Source: an uncultured Roseburia sp.
GTDB lineage: Bacteria > Bacillota > Clostridia > Lachnospirales > Lachnospiraceae
NCBI GenBank assembly: GCA_947088345.1
Contig: CAMUGE010000010.1
Location: forward strand, 1 to 62,622
Direction: 5' to 3'
DNA: 62,622 bases
Shown here: in pieces, positions 1 to 7,990 of the stretch
Layout: every line of letters starts with the position of its first letter
Position numbering within the stretch: position 1 is the stretch's first letter
The notes under the pieces: model-generated
The model's input: the letters and a program-made list of their open reading frames with translations, nothing else
Told to the model about the DNA's origin: nothing
Databases searched by the model: none
Position numbers and translations under genes: made by a program

Positions 1-146
1 CGCGCGCCCCGTGCGCCGCCGCTTTTGCGGCATTCTTCCTCTTCACGGGGCTGTGTCTTTATCGAGTAGAGGTTCTTTTTCCTCTACTCGCCGCGCGCCC
101 CGTGCGCCGCCGCTTTTGCGGCATTCTTCCTCTTCACGGGGCTGTG
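1..146. repeat. Pair of 55-bp direct repeats around a hairpin (REP-like)
   Basis: Positions 1-55 and 92-146 are identical. Each copy is bounded by a 7-bp inverted repeat (CCCCGTG/CACGGGG) and carries an inner GC-rich hairpin (GCCGC...GCGGC). The 36-bp spacer holds a perfect 10-bp stem, CGAGTAGAGG/CCTCTACTCG, with a T-rich loop. No gene is visible here. The repeat-hairpin-repeat layout resembles that at 53105-53346, although the sequences differ. I read it as a non-coding palindromic repeat element; the left edge may cut a longer array. Confidence 0.75.
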
Positions 147-150
147 CATA

Positions 151-181
151 AAAACAGCATCACCCAAACTAAGTGATGCTG
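151..181 (-). terminator. Rho-independent terminator of the left leader-peptide gene
   Basis: Read on the minus strand, CAGCATCAC pairs with GTGATGCTG across a 9-nt loop and is followed by TTTTT. It lies about 100 nt after the stop codon of the 149-residue protein gene and ends that transcript. Confidence 0.8.
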
Positions 182-280
182 TCTTCTTACTTATTTTCGT
201 GTCTTCTCTTGCTTCATGCAATTTTCATCGGCAAACAACATAGTCTCCAAAACAATTCTGTCCCCCAAACAGAACTATTA

Positions 281-730
281 TTAATTACCGTCTGCACCGC
301 CGCCCTGTACGTTAACCGTCTTTGTGCAGGAAATGGTTGCTCCCGTACAGGAAATCCCTTTTGTTGTCGCCTCGTCACCGGTGGAAACCCAAACCTTGTA
401 CGTCATTACATCGCCCGACTTATATGCATTCGCATGTAAAGTGCGCTCGACTGTAACCGTGTTTCCGCTGAATGTACATGGAAATTCGGAACTTGCTTTG
501 GTCAGCGTATTGCTGAATACAAGGTTTACCGTTGAGGCGGAAGAAATGTGCTCGACATCAGATGAATGTACGCATTTTACTTCAAACACATGCGAATCGC
601 CGTTCCAATCCTGTACAGAATAAGCTTCTACCGTCCAACAGTCAGCAGAACCCGCCGTACCGCTTGCAGCATAAATTCCTTCGCTTACACCATGGTTTAC
701 CATTACTACCGGTTTTTCATAACCTCTCAT
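281..730 (-). CDS. Small protein with YEKP/EGIYAASG leader and beta-rich Cys-containing domain
   Basis: This 149-residue protein belongs to no family I can name. Residues 1-25 start MRGYEKPVV and end SEGIYAASG. The same pattern opens the otherwise unrelated protein at 24588-24944, so I read it as a leader or recognition segment. It is not a Sec signal, because it has no basic-hydrophobic core. The remainder is Thr/Ser/Val-rich with alternating hydrophobic residues and five Cys. It looks like a beta-sandwich, loosely like a carbohydrate-binding or Ig-like fold, but that is inference. It has its own likely promoter, an AGGGGG ribosome site eight bases before ATG, and its own terminator. It stands at the far end of the polysaccharide locus, about 24 kb from the PqqD-type proteins that may recognise the leader. 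A role as a processed surface protein is a hypothesis. Confidence 0.7.
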   Translation of the reverse strand: MRGYEKPVVMVNHGVSEGIYAASGTAGSADCWTVEAYSVQDWNGDSHVFEVKCVHSSDVEHISSASTVNLVFSNTLTKASSEFPCTFSGNTVTVERTLHANAYKSGDVMTYKVWVSTGDEATTKGISCTGATISCTKTVNVQGGGADGN

Positions 731-778
731 TTTGAATACCCCCTATCGCATCTAAGAAAACCTGCCTTTTCTATTAAT

Positions 779-807
779 AAAATAGCACAAACAGCGGCAT
801 TAGTAAA
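779..807 (-). promoter_or_regulatory. Likely SigA promoter of the left leader-peptide gene
   Basis: On the minus strand, TTTACT (-35) is followed by a 17-nt spacer and TATTTT (-10), about 49 nt before the ATG at 730. Each box matches consensus at four of six positions. The flanking 731-840 stretch is AT-rich and separates this gene from the glycoside hydrolase upstream. Confidence 0.45.
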
Positions 808-840
808 GAAAATATAAAAATTTTTTTACTTTTTTTTCCA

Positions 841-2496
841 TTACATCTGCGCAAACATTTCTTTCACTATATCGAAAGCCATTTTCGGTCTGCGGTATTC
901 ATCCACAATGCCCTTATTGTTATGACACTTTGCCCGCGCCGCAAACCATTCTTCCTCCGTCACTTTACAATCTGCAAACTGCCAGATAAATATCCCGGCA
1001 AGCCTTTCGTCTTTTTGATACACTTCGAGATTTTCCTGAATAATATCCGCCTGCCGCTCCTCGCTCCACTTGCATCTGCCTCTGTCGTGGTAACCGTAAA
1101 TAGCGCCCGCGCCAAATTCACTGATTATAACAGGTTTTCCTTTTCCATGTGTCGCCGCAATCCAGTCCATCTCCTTTTTATGGCCCTCCGCAACGCTCAC
1201 ATTCTCATACCACCCGGAATACATATTCACAGAAACAATGTCAGGCAGATCCAGGCAGATATCCGCAAAATGACGGCAGGTAGCCGAGGTAGCCGGCCTT
1301 GCGCCATCAAGCGCACGAACCTGTTCATACTGTTTTTCGTAAATCTCTCTGCCCCCGGGCGTCTCGCTGGCGCATTCATTTAAAATGCCCCAAATAACAA
1401 TAGACGGATGATTGTAATGGCACTCAATCATCTCACGAATGCAATCCTCGCTCTGCCGGTCAAAATTAGGATTCTGCATCTGTTTTAGACCAAATCCTCT
1501 GGCATGGCTCTCCTCCCAGACACAAATTCCGCGCTCATCGCACAAATCCAAAAACCTTGCGTCATTCGGATAATGACAGGTGCGCACTGCATTGGCGCCG
1601 GCCTGCTGCATCAGATCCATATCCTGAACCATCAGCGAAAACGGAACTGCGCTTCCGATTGTCCCGTAATCCTCATGACGATTAAATCCTTTTAAAAATA
1701 CAGGATTTCCGTTTATGCAAAGTTTGGAGCCTGAAATTTGAATTTCCCGAAATCCAACGCGTTCTATCAGGTCATCTTTCAAAATATTACTCTCGTCATA
1801 GAGCAAAAGCTCCAACTCATAAAGGTTCGGCTGTACGGGATTCCAGGGTAAAATCCCCTCATATTCCGATTCAAAAACAATGTCTGTGCACTCGCCCGGC
1901 CCGATGGAAAAACTCTTTTTCTGGCTGATACCGGCAAGACTTTTTTCTATCGCAGCATGATACTCCCAATCTCCAATGTTTTCGACCCATGCCGTAACCT
2001 GCGCCATCCATTTCCCGTCCTTTCGCTTCGACAGAAAATGTACGTTTTTCAGATAGAGATCACCGATTTCTTCCATTACTACCGGACGTATGATTCCGCC
2101 GTAAGTATAATAATCATTTGGCGTGTGAAGCGCAGAGTGCTCCCCGAATGAATTGTCAACTCTGACCCGGATATCATGTTTTCCCGGCGAAACATTGGAT
2201 GCAATACAGGAAAACGGCGTAAACGCGTTATAGTGGTGCGCAAGCGGCTCTCCGTCAAAGAAAACGTCCGCCGTATGGCTTACTCCGCCAAATTCAAGCC
2301 GGATATTCGTCCTTTTGTCTATAAATACCTTTTTTTCATAAACGCCGGCGCCGCGGTAAGTCAGAAGATCCGGATGCTGCTCCCAGCACCCCGGAACGGG
2401 CAGTGAATATACTTTACCGCCGTCTTTCTCAAATTTCCAGATCCCGTCCAGCTCCGTTGCGCGCCTCACTCTGTGCTGTTCAAATAAACGTATCAT
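841..2496 (-). CDS. Glycoside hydrolase family 2 (beta-galactosidase/beta-glucuronidase type)
   Basis: At 551 residues this is a compact GH2 enzyme. An N-terminal jelly-roll sugar-binding domain (about 10-145) is followed by an Ig-like domain (about 150-255) and a TIM barrel (about 256-551). The family hallmarks are visible: FNRHED near 271-276, the acid/base Glu374 in ILNECASE, and the nucleophile Glu460 in ISEFGAG. It has no signal peptide, so it probably acts in the cytoplasm on imported sugars or on locus intermediates. The substrate cannot be told from the sequence; the size and NECAS motif fit beta-glucuronidase-like members better than long beta-galactosidases. It is the second gene of a pair, 17 nt after the nucleotidyltransferase gene. 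A link to turnover of the polymer made upstream is inferred. Confidence 0.88.
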   Translation of the reverse strand: MIRLFEQHRVRRATELDGIWKFEKDGGKVYSLPVPGCWEQHPDLLTYRGAGVYEKKVFIDKRTNIRLEFGGVSHTADVFFDGEPLAHHYNAFTPFSCIASNVSPGKHDIRVRVDNSFGEHSALHTPNDYYTYGGIIRPVVMEEIGDLYLKNVHFLSKRKDGKWMAQVTAWVENIGDWEYHAAIEKSLAGISQKKSFSIGPGECTDIVFESEYEGILPWNPVQPNLYELELLLYDESNILKDDLIERVGFREIQISGSKLCINGNPVFLKGFNRHEDYGTIGSAVPFSLMVQDMDLMQQAGANAVRTCHYPNDARFLDLCDERGICVWEESHARGFGLKQMQNPNFDRQSEDCIREMIECHYNHPSIVIWGILNECASETPGGREIYEKQYEQVRALDGARPATSATCRHFADICLDLPDIVSVNMYSGWYENVSVAEGHKKEMDWIAATHGKGKPVIISEFGAGAIYGYHDRGRCKWSEERQADIIQENLEVYQKDERLAGIFIWQFADCKVTEEEWFAARAKCHNNKGIVDEYRRPKMAFDIVKEMFAQM

Positions 2497-2513
2497 CGTT
2501 CTCTCCTTTCTTT

Positions 2514-3704
2514 TCAGTCAAACAAATTCATTTTTCGAATCAGGCGGCTGCGCTTCCCGGCCTCTTTTAACACATCACGCCCCCGCACACCGCGCAGAGC
2601 ATGATTATTATGATAAAACCGAATCAGCGTAGCAGCCCACAAAACGGGCCAGCACAAAAACACACGTCCCGCATTTGGGTAATTTAAATGCATCTGATGA
2701 TGGAACTCCCTGACATAAGCAAAAATTCCGGTTCCCCGCATCGCAACCATCCTGTGCTGGCCGTCATGACCAAACTCTCCCGCGGCAAACACCTCCTCCA
2801 TAAAAAGCGTGATCTCCTCCTGCGGCACATATCCGCACTTTTGCAGAAACAGCACGCGCTCTGCGGGCAGTCCGAGATCGCGCACACAGGCCGCAGTCAG
2901 AACGGCAACAAATCTTTCCGTCCCGCTCTCTTTTATCAGACGTAAAAAAGTCTCTTTTTCTCTCTCAGACACATCCCGATTCCAAAACACAACCCAGTCG
3001 CATAAAAATTTCAATCCAAACCCGGCTCGAAGAAAGTGCTGGAGCATGTGCAGCACCAGATAAAACGCATGATACGCGTCTGTCGGTCGCATCACCGAAA
3101 TTCCCCAGGACAGATCTGTCTGCGTATGTCTCCCAAACTCTTTTTGAAATTCATCTAAAAAACGGTTGGCCTTTTTGCTCTCAAAGGGTTCCGCAAGAGA
3201 ACAGTGCAGTTCCACCACAATCCCCTCCGCATTGGAAAGCTCCGTGTGATGAAGCGCCGTCTGCGTTCCGCATACAGCAAACCCCTCGCTCTTTAACAGC
3301 TCTACAGCCCGTTCAAACTCTGCTAAATCAGCGATCCAAAGGTCCACGTCGCCCGCTTTTCGCAGTTCCGGCGTCGGGTAGAAAGCTGCCGTAGCCACGC
3401 CTTTTAACACAAGCGAACGGATGCCGTTCTTTTGCAATAATCCGGTGATGTATTTCGTCAGCAACAGCAGCCTGTAATTGGAGCGCACCGTAATCACCGC
3501 CGCCTGCGCAAGCTGCTGCAGCCGGCTTTTTGACAGACCCTCCGACTCCTCCACGGCTTCATAGAGCAGCGACAGTACGGCATGTTGTTTCGCTGTCCGC
3601 ACAATCAGATCAAAATCAGCGGCGCCCTCCTGCCATACGAACTTTTTCCCGCACAGCGCAGCGCGCAGCCAGCTAAGTAAAACATTTTGCGTATGATCCA
3701 ACAT
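2514..3704 (-). CDS. Nucleotidyltransferase-fold protein (NTP_transf_5 type)
   Basis: This 396-residue protein has the core of the NTP_transf_5 nucleotidyltransferase family. The motif SLVLKGVATAAFYP is followed by LRKAGDVDLWI, which carries the metal-binding DxD pair, at about residues 110-140. Such proteins recur beside lasso-peptide, PqqD and HprK-like genes, but their reaction is mostly undetermined. An in-frame start lies 35 codons upstream, but the ATG at 3704 has GGAG six bases ahead and begins the conserved region (MLDHTQN), so I use it. The extra upstream codons would run through two strong hairpins. It shares a minus-strand run with the flippase before it and the GH2 after it. With the PqqD proteins at 22-24.5 kb it may modify a leader peptide or a surface product; that is inference. 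Confidence 0.75.
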   Translation of the reverse strand: MLDHTQNVLLSWLRAALCGKKFVWQEGAADFDLIVRTAKQHAVLSLLYEAVEESEGLSKSRLQQLAQAAVITVRSNYRLLLLTKYITGLLQKNGIRSLVLKGVATAAFYPTPELRKAGDVDLWIADLAEFERAVELLKSEGFAVCGTQTALHHTELSNAEGIVVELHCSLAEPFESKKANRFLDEFQKEFGRHTQTDLSWGISVMRPTDAYHAFYLVLHMLQHFLRAGFGLKFLCDWVVFWNRDVSEREKETFLRLIKESGTERFVAVLTAACVRDLGLPAERVLFLQKCGYVPQEEITLFMEEVFAAGEFGHDGQHRMVAMRGTGIFAYVREFHHQMHLNYPNAGRVFLCWPVLWAATLIRFYHNNHALRGVRGRDVLKEAGKRSRLIRKMNLFD

Positions 3705-3745
3705 AAAAATCTCCATTCCGAGAACGTTTATGTTCGAGGAACCGC

Positions 3746-3854
3746 AGGAGAAATCTGCGAATGCAGTTTCTCCTGTCGGATCAGGGCTTATTTGTGACGT
3801 TCCCGGCACAAATAGCCGTGTGATAAAATCAGCTATCGAGCTGATTTTTCACAC
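3746..3854 (-). promoter_or_regulatory. Three consecutive hairpins between flippase and nucleotidyltransferase genes
   Basis: Right after the flippase stop codon (minus strand) comes a 16-bp stem with one bulge: GTGTGA plus AAAATCAGCT pairing with AGCTGATTTT plus TCACAC (3818-3854). Next is a stem of 11 pairs at 3785-3817 (ATTTGTG/CACAAAT core). The third, at 3746-3774, pairs AGGAGAAA and CTGC with GCAG and TTTCTCCT. None has a classic external T-run. The row could terminate, stabilise or attenuate, and it sets apart expression of the two genes downstream. Confidence 0.6.
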
Positions 3855-5389
3855 TACTTCCTCTTCCACAATGACTTTAACCTGCCGGATAAAAAACGAA
3901 ATTCTTTCGTCTTTCCATAGACCAGCAAAAACACAAGATTAGGTACAAACAGACAGATCAGCAGGCGGCCAAACAGTATCTGCCACATACTTTCCAAAAC
4001 CAATACGCTGCGGCATATAAAATCGGTCAGATACCAGACTGCGCCCGCCACCGCCATATACACAAAATAGCGCGCAAAATAACCGGTACAGGGACATGCA
4101 AACCCATGTTTATAGAGTATATACGGTTCAACCCAAAGCGACGTAAGCGCCATACTGAGCAGTGTGCCCGCAAAGACGCCGACAGTACCCAGACATTGCA
4201 CGAGCAGCAGAGAGACAGCCAGATTAAGCAGCGCCTCCACAATCGCCTTGTACCGGTCATACCAGAACAGACCCATGGAATCCCGGAATGTCAGCGATGC
4301 ATTGCGCATTCCGTTCATATAAAAGTTTACGCAAAGTACAAAGACCACCACATCTGAAAAAAGATACTGCTTCCCGAAGCTGATCTCAATAAACGGATTG
4401 ATTACTTCGTAAAGGCAGATCACCGCAAACCCATACATCCACTGCCCAATAAAAAAAACGGCTTCAAACACTTCTTTCATATGACCGTTTTTCTGCACCG
4501 CACCCAGGTTTCCGACGCTTGCCGTAATCCCCTGATAAACCTGATTTAGCAGCTGGCGAACAGAACCGATCAGCAGATAATAATTGGAATAGCTGCCTAC
4601 GCTGACAATCCCGACAAACGCGGATAACACCAGATTGTCCGTATTATTGACAATCACTGTCCCGACCTTGTGCATCAGCATGGCTCTGATATCGGAAAAT
4701 ATTTTTTTCTGCTCCAAATGCGCCAGCTTAGGCGCATTTTTCTCCTTAAGATACGGATAAAGCCGGTTCGCATGAACGGAAATGCAAAGATTGCACAACA
4801 CAGTCGTCGCAATATTGATCACCAAAAACAGAATAAAATCATGCCGGACAACCAGCACAACGATCTGCAGCACATCCTGAATCACCCACGACATCGTCTG
4901 ATAGAAAATGCCGATATACAAAAGCTGATGTGCGTCCATCAGCGTTTTTTTATAGATCAGAAGATAGGAACATATCGCATTTGTCAGATACAGACAGTAA
5001 ATCAAAGTCAGATGCTCTACGCTCTCATAATCTTTAATAAACAAATCAAGAAACGGAATCAGCGCGCAGCCCAGAATCGCAACTACCACGGCAACTGCAT
5101 AATAAAATTTCCGAAAAAGCCGCATCAGAGACTTTTGTTTTTCTATGTCGTTACAGGCGATCGGCTTATAGAGAGCGAACGTAATTGCTGTGCCGACTCC
5201 CATCTCCGAGAGCGAGAGAACCTGAATAATATCCAGAAACAGGCCGTTAACTCCCACATAGCTTTCACTTAACGTATGTGTAAATACAACGCGCAGCAGA
5301 TATCCCATAATAATCGCACTTAAGCGGGAAATCAGGGCAACTGTTGTATTTCGCGCGGAGTATTCTGTCCTTGTTCTTGCTTCTTTCAT
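3854..5389 (-). CDS. Polysaccharide flippase (Wzx/MATE-like)
   Basis: This 511-residue protein has about 12-14 hydrophobic helices. It opens with the typical repeat-unit flippase start (ARNTTVALISRLSAIIMGYL) and has a small polar patch between helices 6 and 7. Proteins of this type move lipid-linked oligosaccharides across the cytoplasmic membrane. The gene begins in an ATGA overlap with the stop of the Stealth gene upstream, so the two are translationally coupled. It is the second integral exporter in the locus after PelG. The locus may therefore make two polymers: one Pel-like and synthase-driven, and one assembled on a lipid carrier and decorated by the Stealth enzyme. Confidence 0.85.
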   Translation of the reverse strand: MKEARTRTEYSARNTTVALISRLSAIIMGYLLRVVFTHTLSESYVGVNGLFLDIIQVLSLSEMGVGTAITFALYKPIACNDIEKQKSLMRLFRKFYYAVAVVVAILGCALIPFLDLFIKDYESVEHLTLIYCLYLTNAICSYLLIYKKTLMDAHQLLYIGIFYQTMSWVIQDVLQIVVLVVRHDFILFLVINIATTVLCNLCISVHANRLYPYLKEKNAPKLAHLEQKKIFSDIRAMLMHKVGTVIVNNTDNLVLSAFVGIVSVGSYSNYYLLIGSVRQLLNQVYQGITASVGNLGAVQKNGHMKEVFEAVFFIGQWMYGFAVICLYEVINPFIEISFGKQYLFSDVVVFVLCVNFYMNGMRNASLTFRDSMGLFWYDRYKAIVEALLNLAVSLLLVQCLGTVGVFAGTLLSMALTSLWVEPYILYKHGFACPCTGYFARYFVYMAVAGAVWYLTDFICRSVLVLESMWQILFGRLLICLFVPNLVFLLVYGKTKEFRFLSGRLKSLWKRK

Positions 5390-6435
5390 ATTCCATGGCC
5401 TTTCTCAAATGAAGACTGTTCAGGAAAAATTTTCTCGAACGCACCTTTAATCTGCCCTTTTGCATACGCAAAATCAATCGGGTTGTTTGCGTCGTTGATA
5501 CAGATGATGTTTGCTCTCTGCCTCAAAATCGTATCAATCAGCTTTGGATTATCACTTTCCACATCAAAATAGCGAAAATGCCTGGTAATATTTTTTGCCT
5601 TAAACCTGCCGGTCAGCTTCTGCCACTCCCGGATCAGATACTGGTTGACATCCGCCTCGCTTCGAAATCGGTGGCTGCATGTCGTATCTAGAAGCTCCCC
5701 CTCTTTCTCCCAAAGCAGTTCAAATGCGCTCTTTAGAAACGGAGACGGGCCGTGCACCGTATAAAATCCTGTAAAAAGCGGAAATGTCAGCTCCAGAATG
5801 TTGTAGAAAAAATAAAGCGGCGGGTACCCCGGCTTTAAATAATTGCCAATCTGTCCTTTTACATTATCCCGCTTGGTAAAATATTTCGAAAGCACAATCG
5901 AATTATTCAGAAAAATATGCGACATCACCGGATTGTCGGGATTTGCGACAACCGGCTGAAACGCCAGCATATCGCAGGGCAGACCGCCCTCAAAAAAATC
6001 TCTTTCCGCCACCGCTTTGAGCAGAAAAATATCGTCGTTAAAATAGACGAACCGCTCAGACAGACCGCTGATTTTATGCATATGCCATTCTATGGTGTGC
6101 GAATTGAATGTCGGCAGATACTTCTCCGGAATATATTCTTCATGGCGCACAATATGAAGCTTGGGATGTGATGTAAGAAGCCACTCCGGCAGATGTCCCC
6201 ATGTGACAAAGTGAATTTTCCTCACCCATGGAGCATACTTTTCCACACCGCGAAACCAGTATTTTAAATTATCCCAGTCGCGGTAGCGCTCGTCCGAATC
6301 ATCGTTTTCGGCTCGTCTTAAAGCAGAAGCTCCGGCCGGATACATCTCTTTTCCATAACGATTCTTTTCTGCCTGCCATGCGGCGTCGCCGCCGTCCACC
6401 CAGGTTATCACAAAATCTATGCTCTCTCCTCGCAA
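5386..6435 (-). CDS. Stealth-family sugar-phosphate transferase
   Basis: This 349-residue protein carries the ordered conserved regions of Stealth proteins: CR1 (IDFVITWVDGGD, residues 6-17), CR2 (RDWDNLKYWFRGVE with APWVRKIHFVTWG, about 52-80), and CR3 (FNSHTIEWHMHKISGLSE then RFVYFNDDIFL, about 110-140). Family members move hexose-1-phosphate units onto capsule or exopolysaccharide, forming phosphodiester links, as in GlcNAc-1-phosphotransferase. The start is TTG at 6435 with GGGAGAGG four bases ahead; no ATG precedes the conserved IDFVITW block. The gene is divergent from the DUF4832 lipoprotein at 6516 across an 80-bp gap and coupled to the flippase by a 4-bp overlap. It probably adds phosphosugar side groups or builds a phosphodiester backbone on the polymer the flippase exports. 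Confidence 0.9.
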   Translation of the reverse strand: MRGESIDFVITWVDGGDAAWQAEKNRYGKEMYPAGASALRRAENDDSDERYRDWDNLKYWFRGVEKYAPWVRKIHFVTWGHLPEWLLTSHPKLHIVRHEEYIPEKYLPTFNSHTIEWHMHKISGLSERFVYFNDDIFLLKAVAERDFFEGGLPCDMLAFQPVVANPDNPVMSHIFLNNSIVLSKYFTKRDNVKGQIGNYLKPGYPPLYFFYNILELTFPLFTGFYTVHGPSPFLKSAFELLWEKEGELLDTTCSHRFRSEADVNQYLIREWQKLTGRFKAKNITRHFRYFDVESDNPKLIDTILRQRANIICINDANNPIDFAYAKGQIKGAFEKIFPEQSSFEKGHGI

Positions 6436-6515
6436 ATTACCTCTCCCAAACCTTTCCTTTTTGTGCTACAATAATACCAGTCTGCTCAAATCAATTAAAA
6501 AAACAGAGGAACCTT

Positions 6516-7943
6516 ATGAAAAAAAAATCGATCCTGCTCTGCAGCCTCATTGCTCTGCTGCTCGCCGCCGGCTGTTTAAGCGCATACCGGATTTATACGC
6601 TCTATTACTTTCAGACAGATTACCGCCCGGCCGAATTTTCGGCGTCGGACAAAACTCTGCAAAATCCATGGCGCGGCTGGTATCAAATCTATGGCTACGC
6701 GCTCTCCGACACGGCGCCGCCCGATCCGCAAACGATACAAAAAACGATACGCCGCGACGAGAACGAACTTGTCCTGCTGCAGATCAACCTGCGCGAATAT
6801 GCCGGCTCCGATCTCAGCAAAACAGCGCTTGCCCAGCTTGATTCACTTCTGCGAACATGGAAAGCTTCCGGCAAACAGCTGATTCTGCGCTTTTTATACG
6901 ACTGGAACGGTCAGGCAAAAGAATCGGAACCAAAAGAAATCGAAACCGTCATGCGGCATATGGAACAGACCGCGGAAATCGTAAACCGTTACAAAGACTG
7001 CGTGTGGCTGATACAGGGCATTTATGTCGGAAACAACGGCGAAATGAACAACTCAGCCTTTATGTCACAGGAAAATATGTGTGAACTCGCCGCATATCTC
7101 GACTCTGTGATTGACAGCGACATCTTCCTTTCCGTTCGCACGCCCGCGCACTGGCGTGCCGTCGCCGGGACGTTCCTGCCGTTGGAGAGCGATCTTGCAT
7201 TTTCAGGCAGAGGCGCCGCGCGAATCGGCCTTTACAATGACGGAATGCTCGGTTCCGCCAATGACCTGGGTACTTACGGCGATACCCCGCTTGACGCTGC
7301 CGCGGATTTTCATGCAAAAGGCACGCGGAAAGAAGAACTCCTTTTTCAAAACAGCCTTTGCGCTTACGTACCAAACGGCGGCGAAGTTGTCGTCGACAAT
7401 CCATACAATGATTTCTCAAATGCACTTTCGGATCTGAAAACAATGCACGTCGCCTACTTAAACAGCGGCTATGACAAAGCCGTCCTTGATAAGTGGCGTG
7501 GCTCCGTATTTGAGAACGACGACTGCTTTTACGGCACGGACGGTTATACCTACATCGGGGAACATCTCGGCTATCGCTATGCGCTGAACTCGTGCACATT
7601 TACATTTGATCCGTTTTCCCCTGATCCGGGCACACTTACGCTCTCGGTCGAAAACACCGGATTTGCCTCCTGCTTTCGCCCGCTCGTCTCTGAATTTACA
7701 ATTGTAAACGAAAACGGCTCTGTCGCAGACACCATCGCGGCGTCAGATGATGCGCGCTTCTGGGGCGGCGGGCAGACTGCGTCTCTTTCTGTTACGCTTG
7801 ATATACGCACTTATAAAACCGGAACATTTCGAATCTACTATCGCCTGACCGACACCGCGCTAAACCGCGAGATCGAATTGGCCAATCGGGAGACGCCCAC
7901 AAAATACGGCTATTTTCTGGGAGAGCTGACCGTCACAAAGTAA
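6516..7943 (+). CDS. DUF4874/DUF4832 glycoside-hydrolase-like protein, membrane-anchored
   Basis: This 475-residue protein begins with a basic-hydrophobic segment ending LLAAGC, a plausible lipobox at Cys20, so it is secreted and probably a lipoprotein. The DUF4874 hallmark NPWRGWYQIYGY lies near 51-62. Further conserved motifs, shared with its paralogue at 7991-9277, include GIYVGNNGEM, SVRTPAHWR and YNDGMLGS...LGTYG; the C-terminal beta domain matches DUF4832. This domain pair resembles TIM-barrel glycosidases, but no activity is established that I know of. Start: ATG at 6516 with AGAGGA five bases ahead; the longer open frame upstream runs into the divergent Stealth gene. It is the only plus-strand gene among those of the polymer core and may act on the polymer outside the membrane. 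Confidence 0.82.
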   Translation: MKKKSILLCSLIALLLAAGCLSAYRIYTLYYFQTDYRPAEFSASDKTLQNPWRGWYQIYGYALSDTAPPDPQTIQKTIRRDENELVLLQINLREYAGSDLSKTALAQLDSLLRTWKASGKQLILRFLYDWNGQAKESEPKEIETVMRHMEQTAEIVNRYKDCVWLIQGIYVGNNGEMNNSAFMSQENMCELAAYLDSVIDSDIFLSVRTPAHWRAVAGTFLPLESDLAFSGRGAARIGLYNDGMLGSANDLGTYGDTPLDAAADFHAKGTRKEELLFQNSLCAYVPNGGEVVVDNPYNDFSNALSDLKTMHVAYLNSGYDKAVLDKWRGSVFENDDCFYGTDGYTYIGEHLGYRYALNSCTFTFDPFSPDPGTLTLSVENTGFASCFRPLVSEFTIVNENGSVADTIAASDDARFWGGGQTASLSVTLDIRTYKTGTFRIYYRLTDTALNREIELANRETPTKYGYFLGELTVTK

Positions 7944-7953
7944 TCACCCCGTT

Positions 7954-7987
7954 ATACGCAGCGGCAGATTGATCTGACGCTGCGTAT
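7954..7987. terminator. Hairpin between convergent DUF4832 genes
   Basis: A perfect 10-bp stem (ATACGCAGCG/CGCTGCGTAT) with a 14-nt loop sits in the 47-bp gap between the two convergent DUF4832 genes. There is no T-run on either side. A bidirectional terminator is likely by position but not certain. Confidence 0.5.
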
Positions 7988-7990
7988 CAG

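Noticed and set aside
1-146. CRISPR array
   Set aside because: Only two copies of the repeat, of 55 bp, with a palindromic spacer. The repeats at 41872 and 53105 also have just two full copies. There are no cas genes.
4670-5272. 200-codon open frame on the plus strand
   Set aside because: It is antisense to the flippase gene, with composition rich in Gln, His, Ile and Asn and no motif.
7060-7599. 179-codon open frame on the minus strand
   Set aside because: It is an Arg/Cys/Ser-rich shadow of the DUF4832 gene on the plus strand, with no ribosome site or family match.
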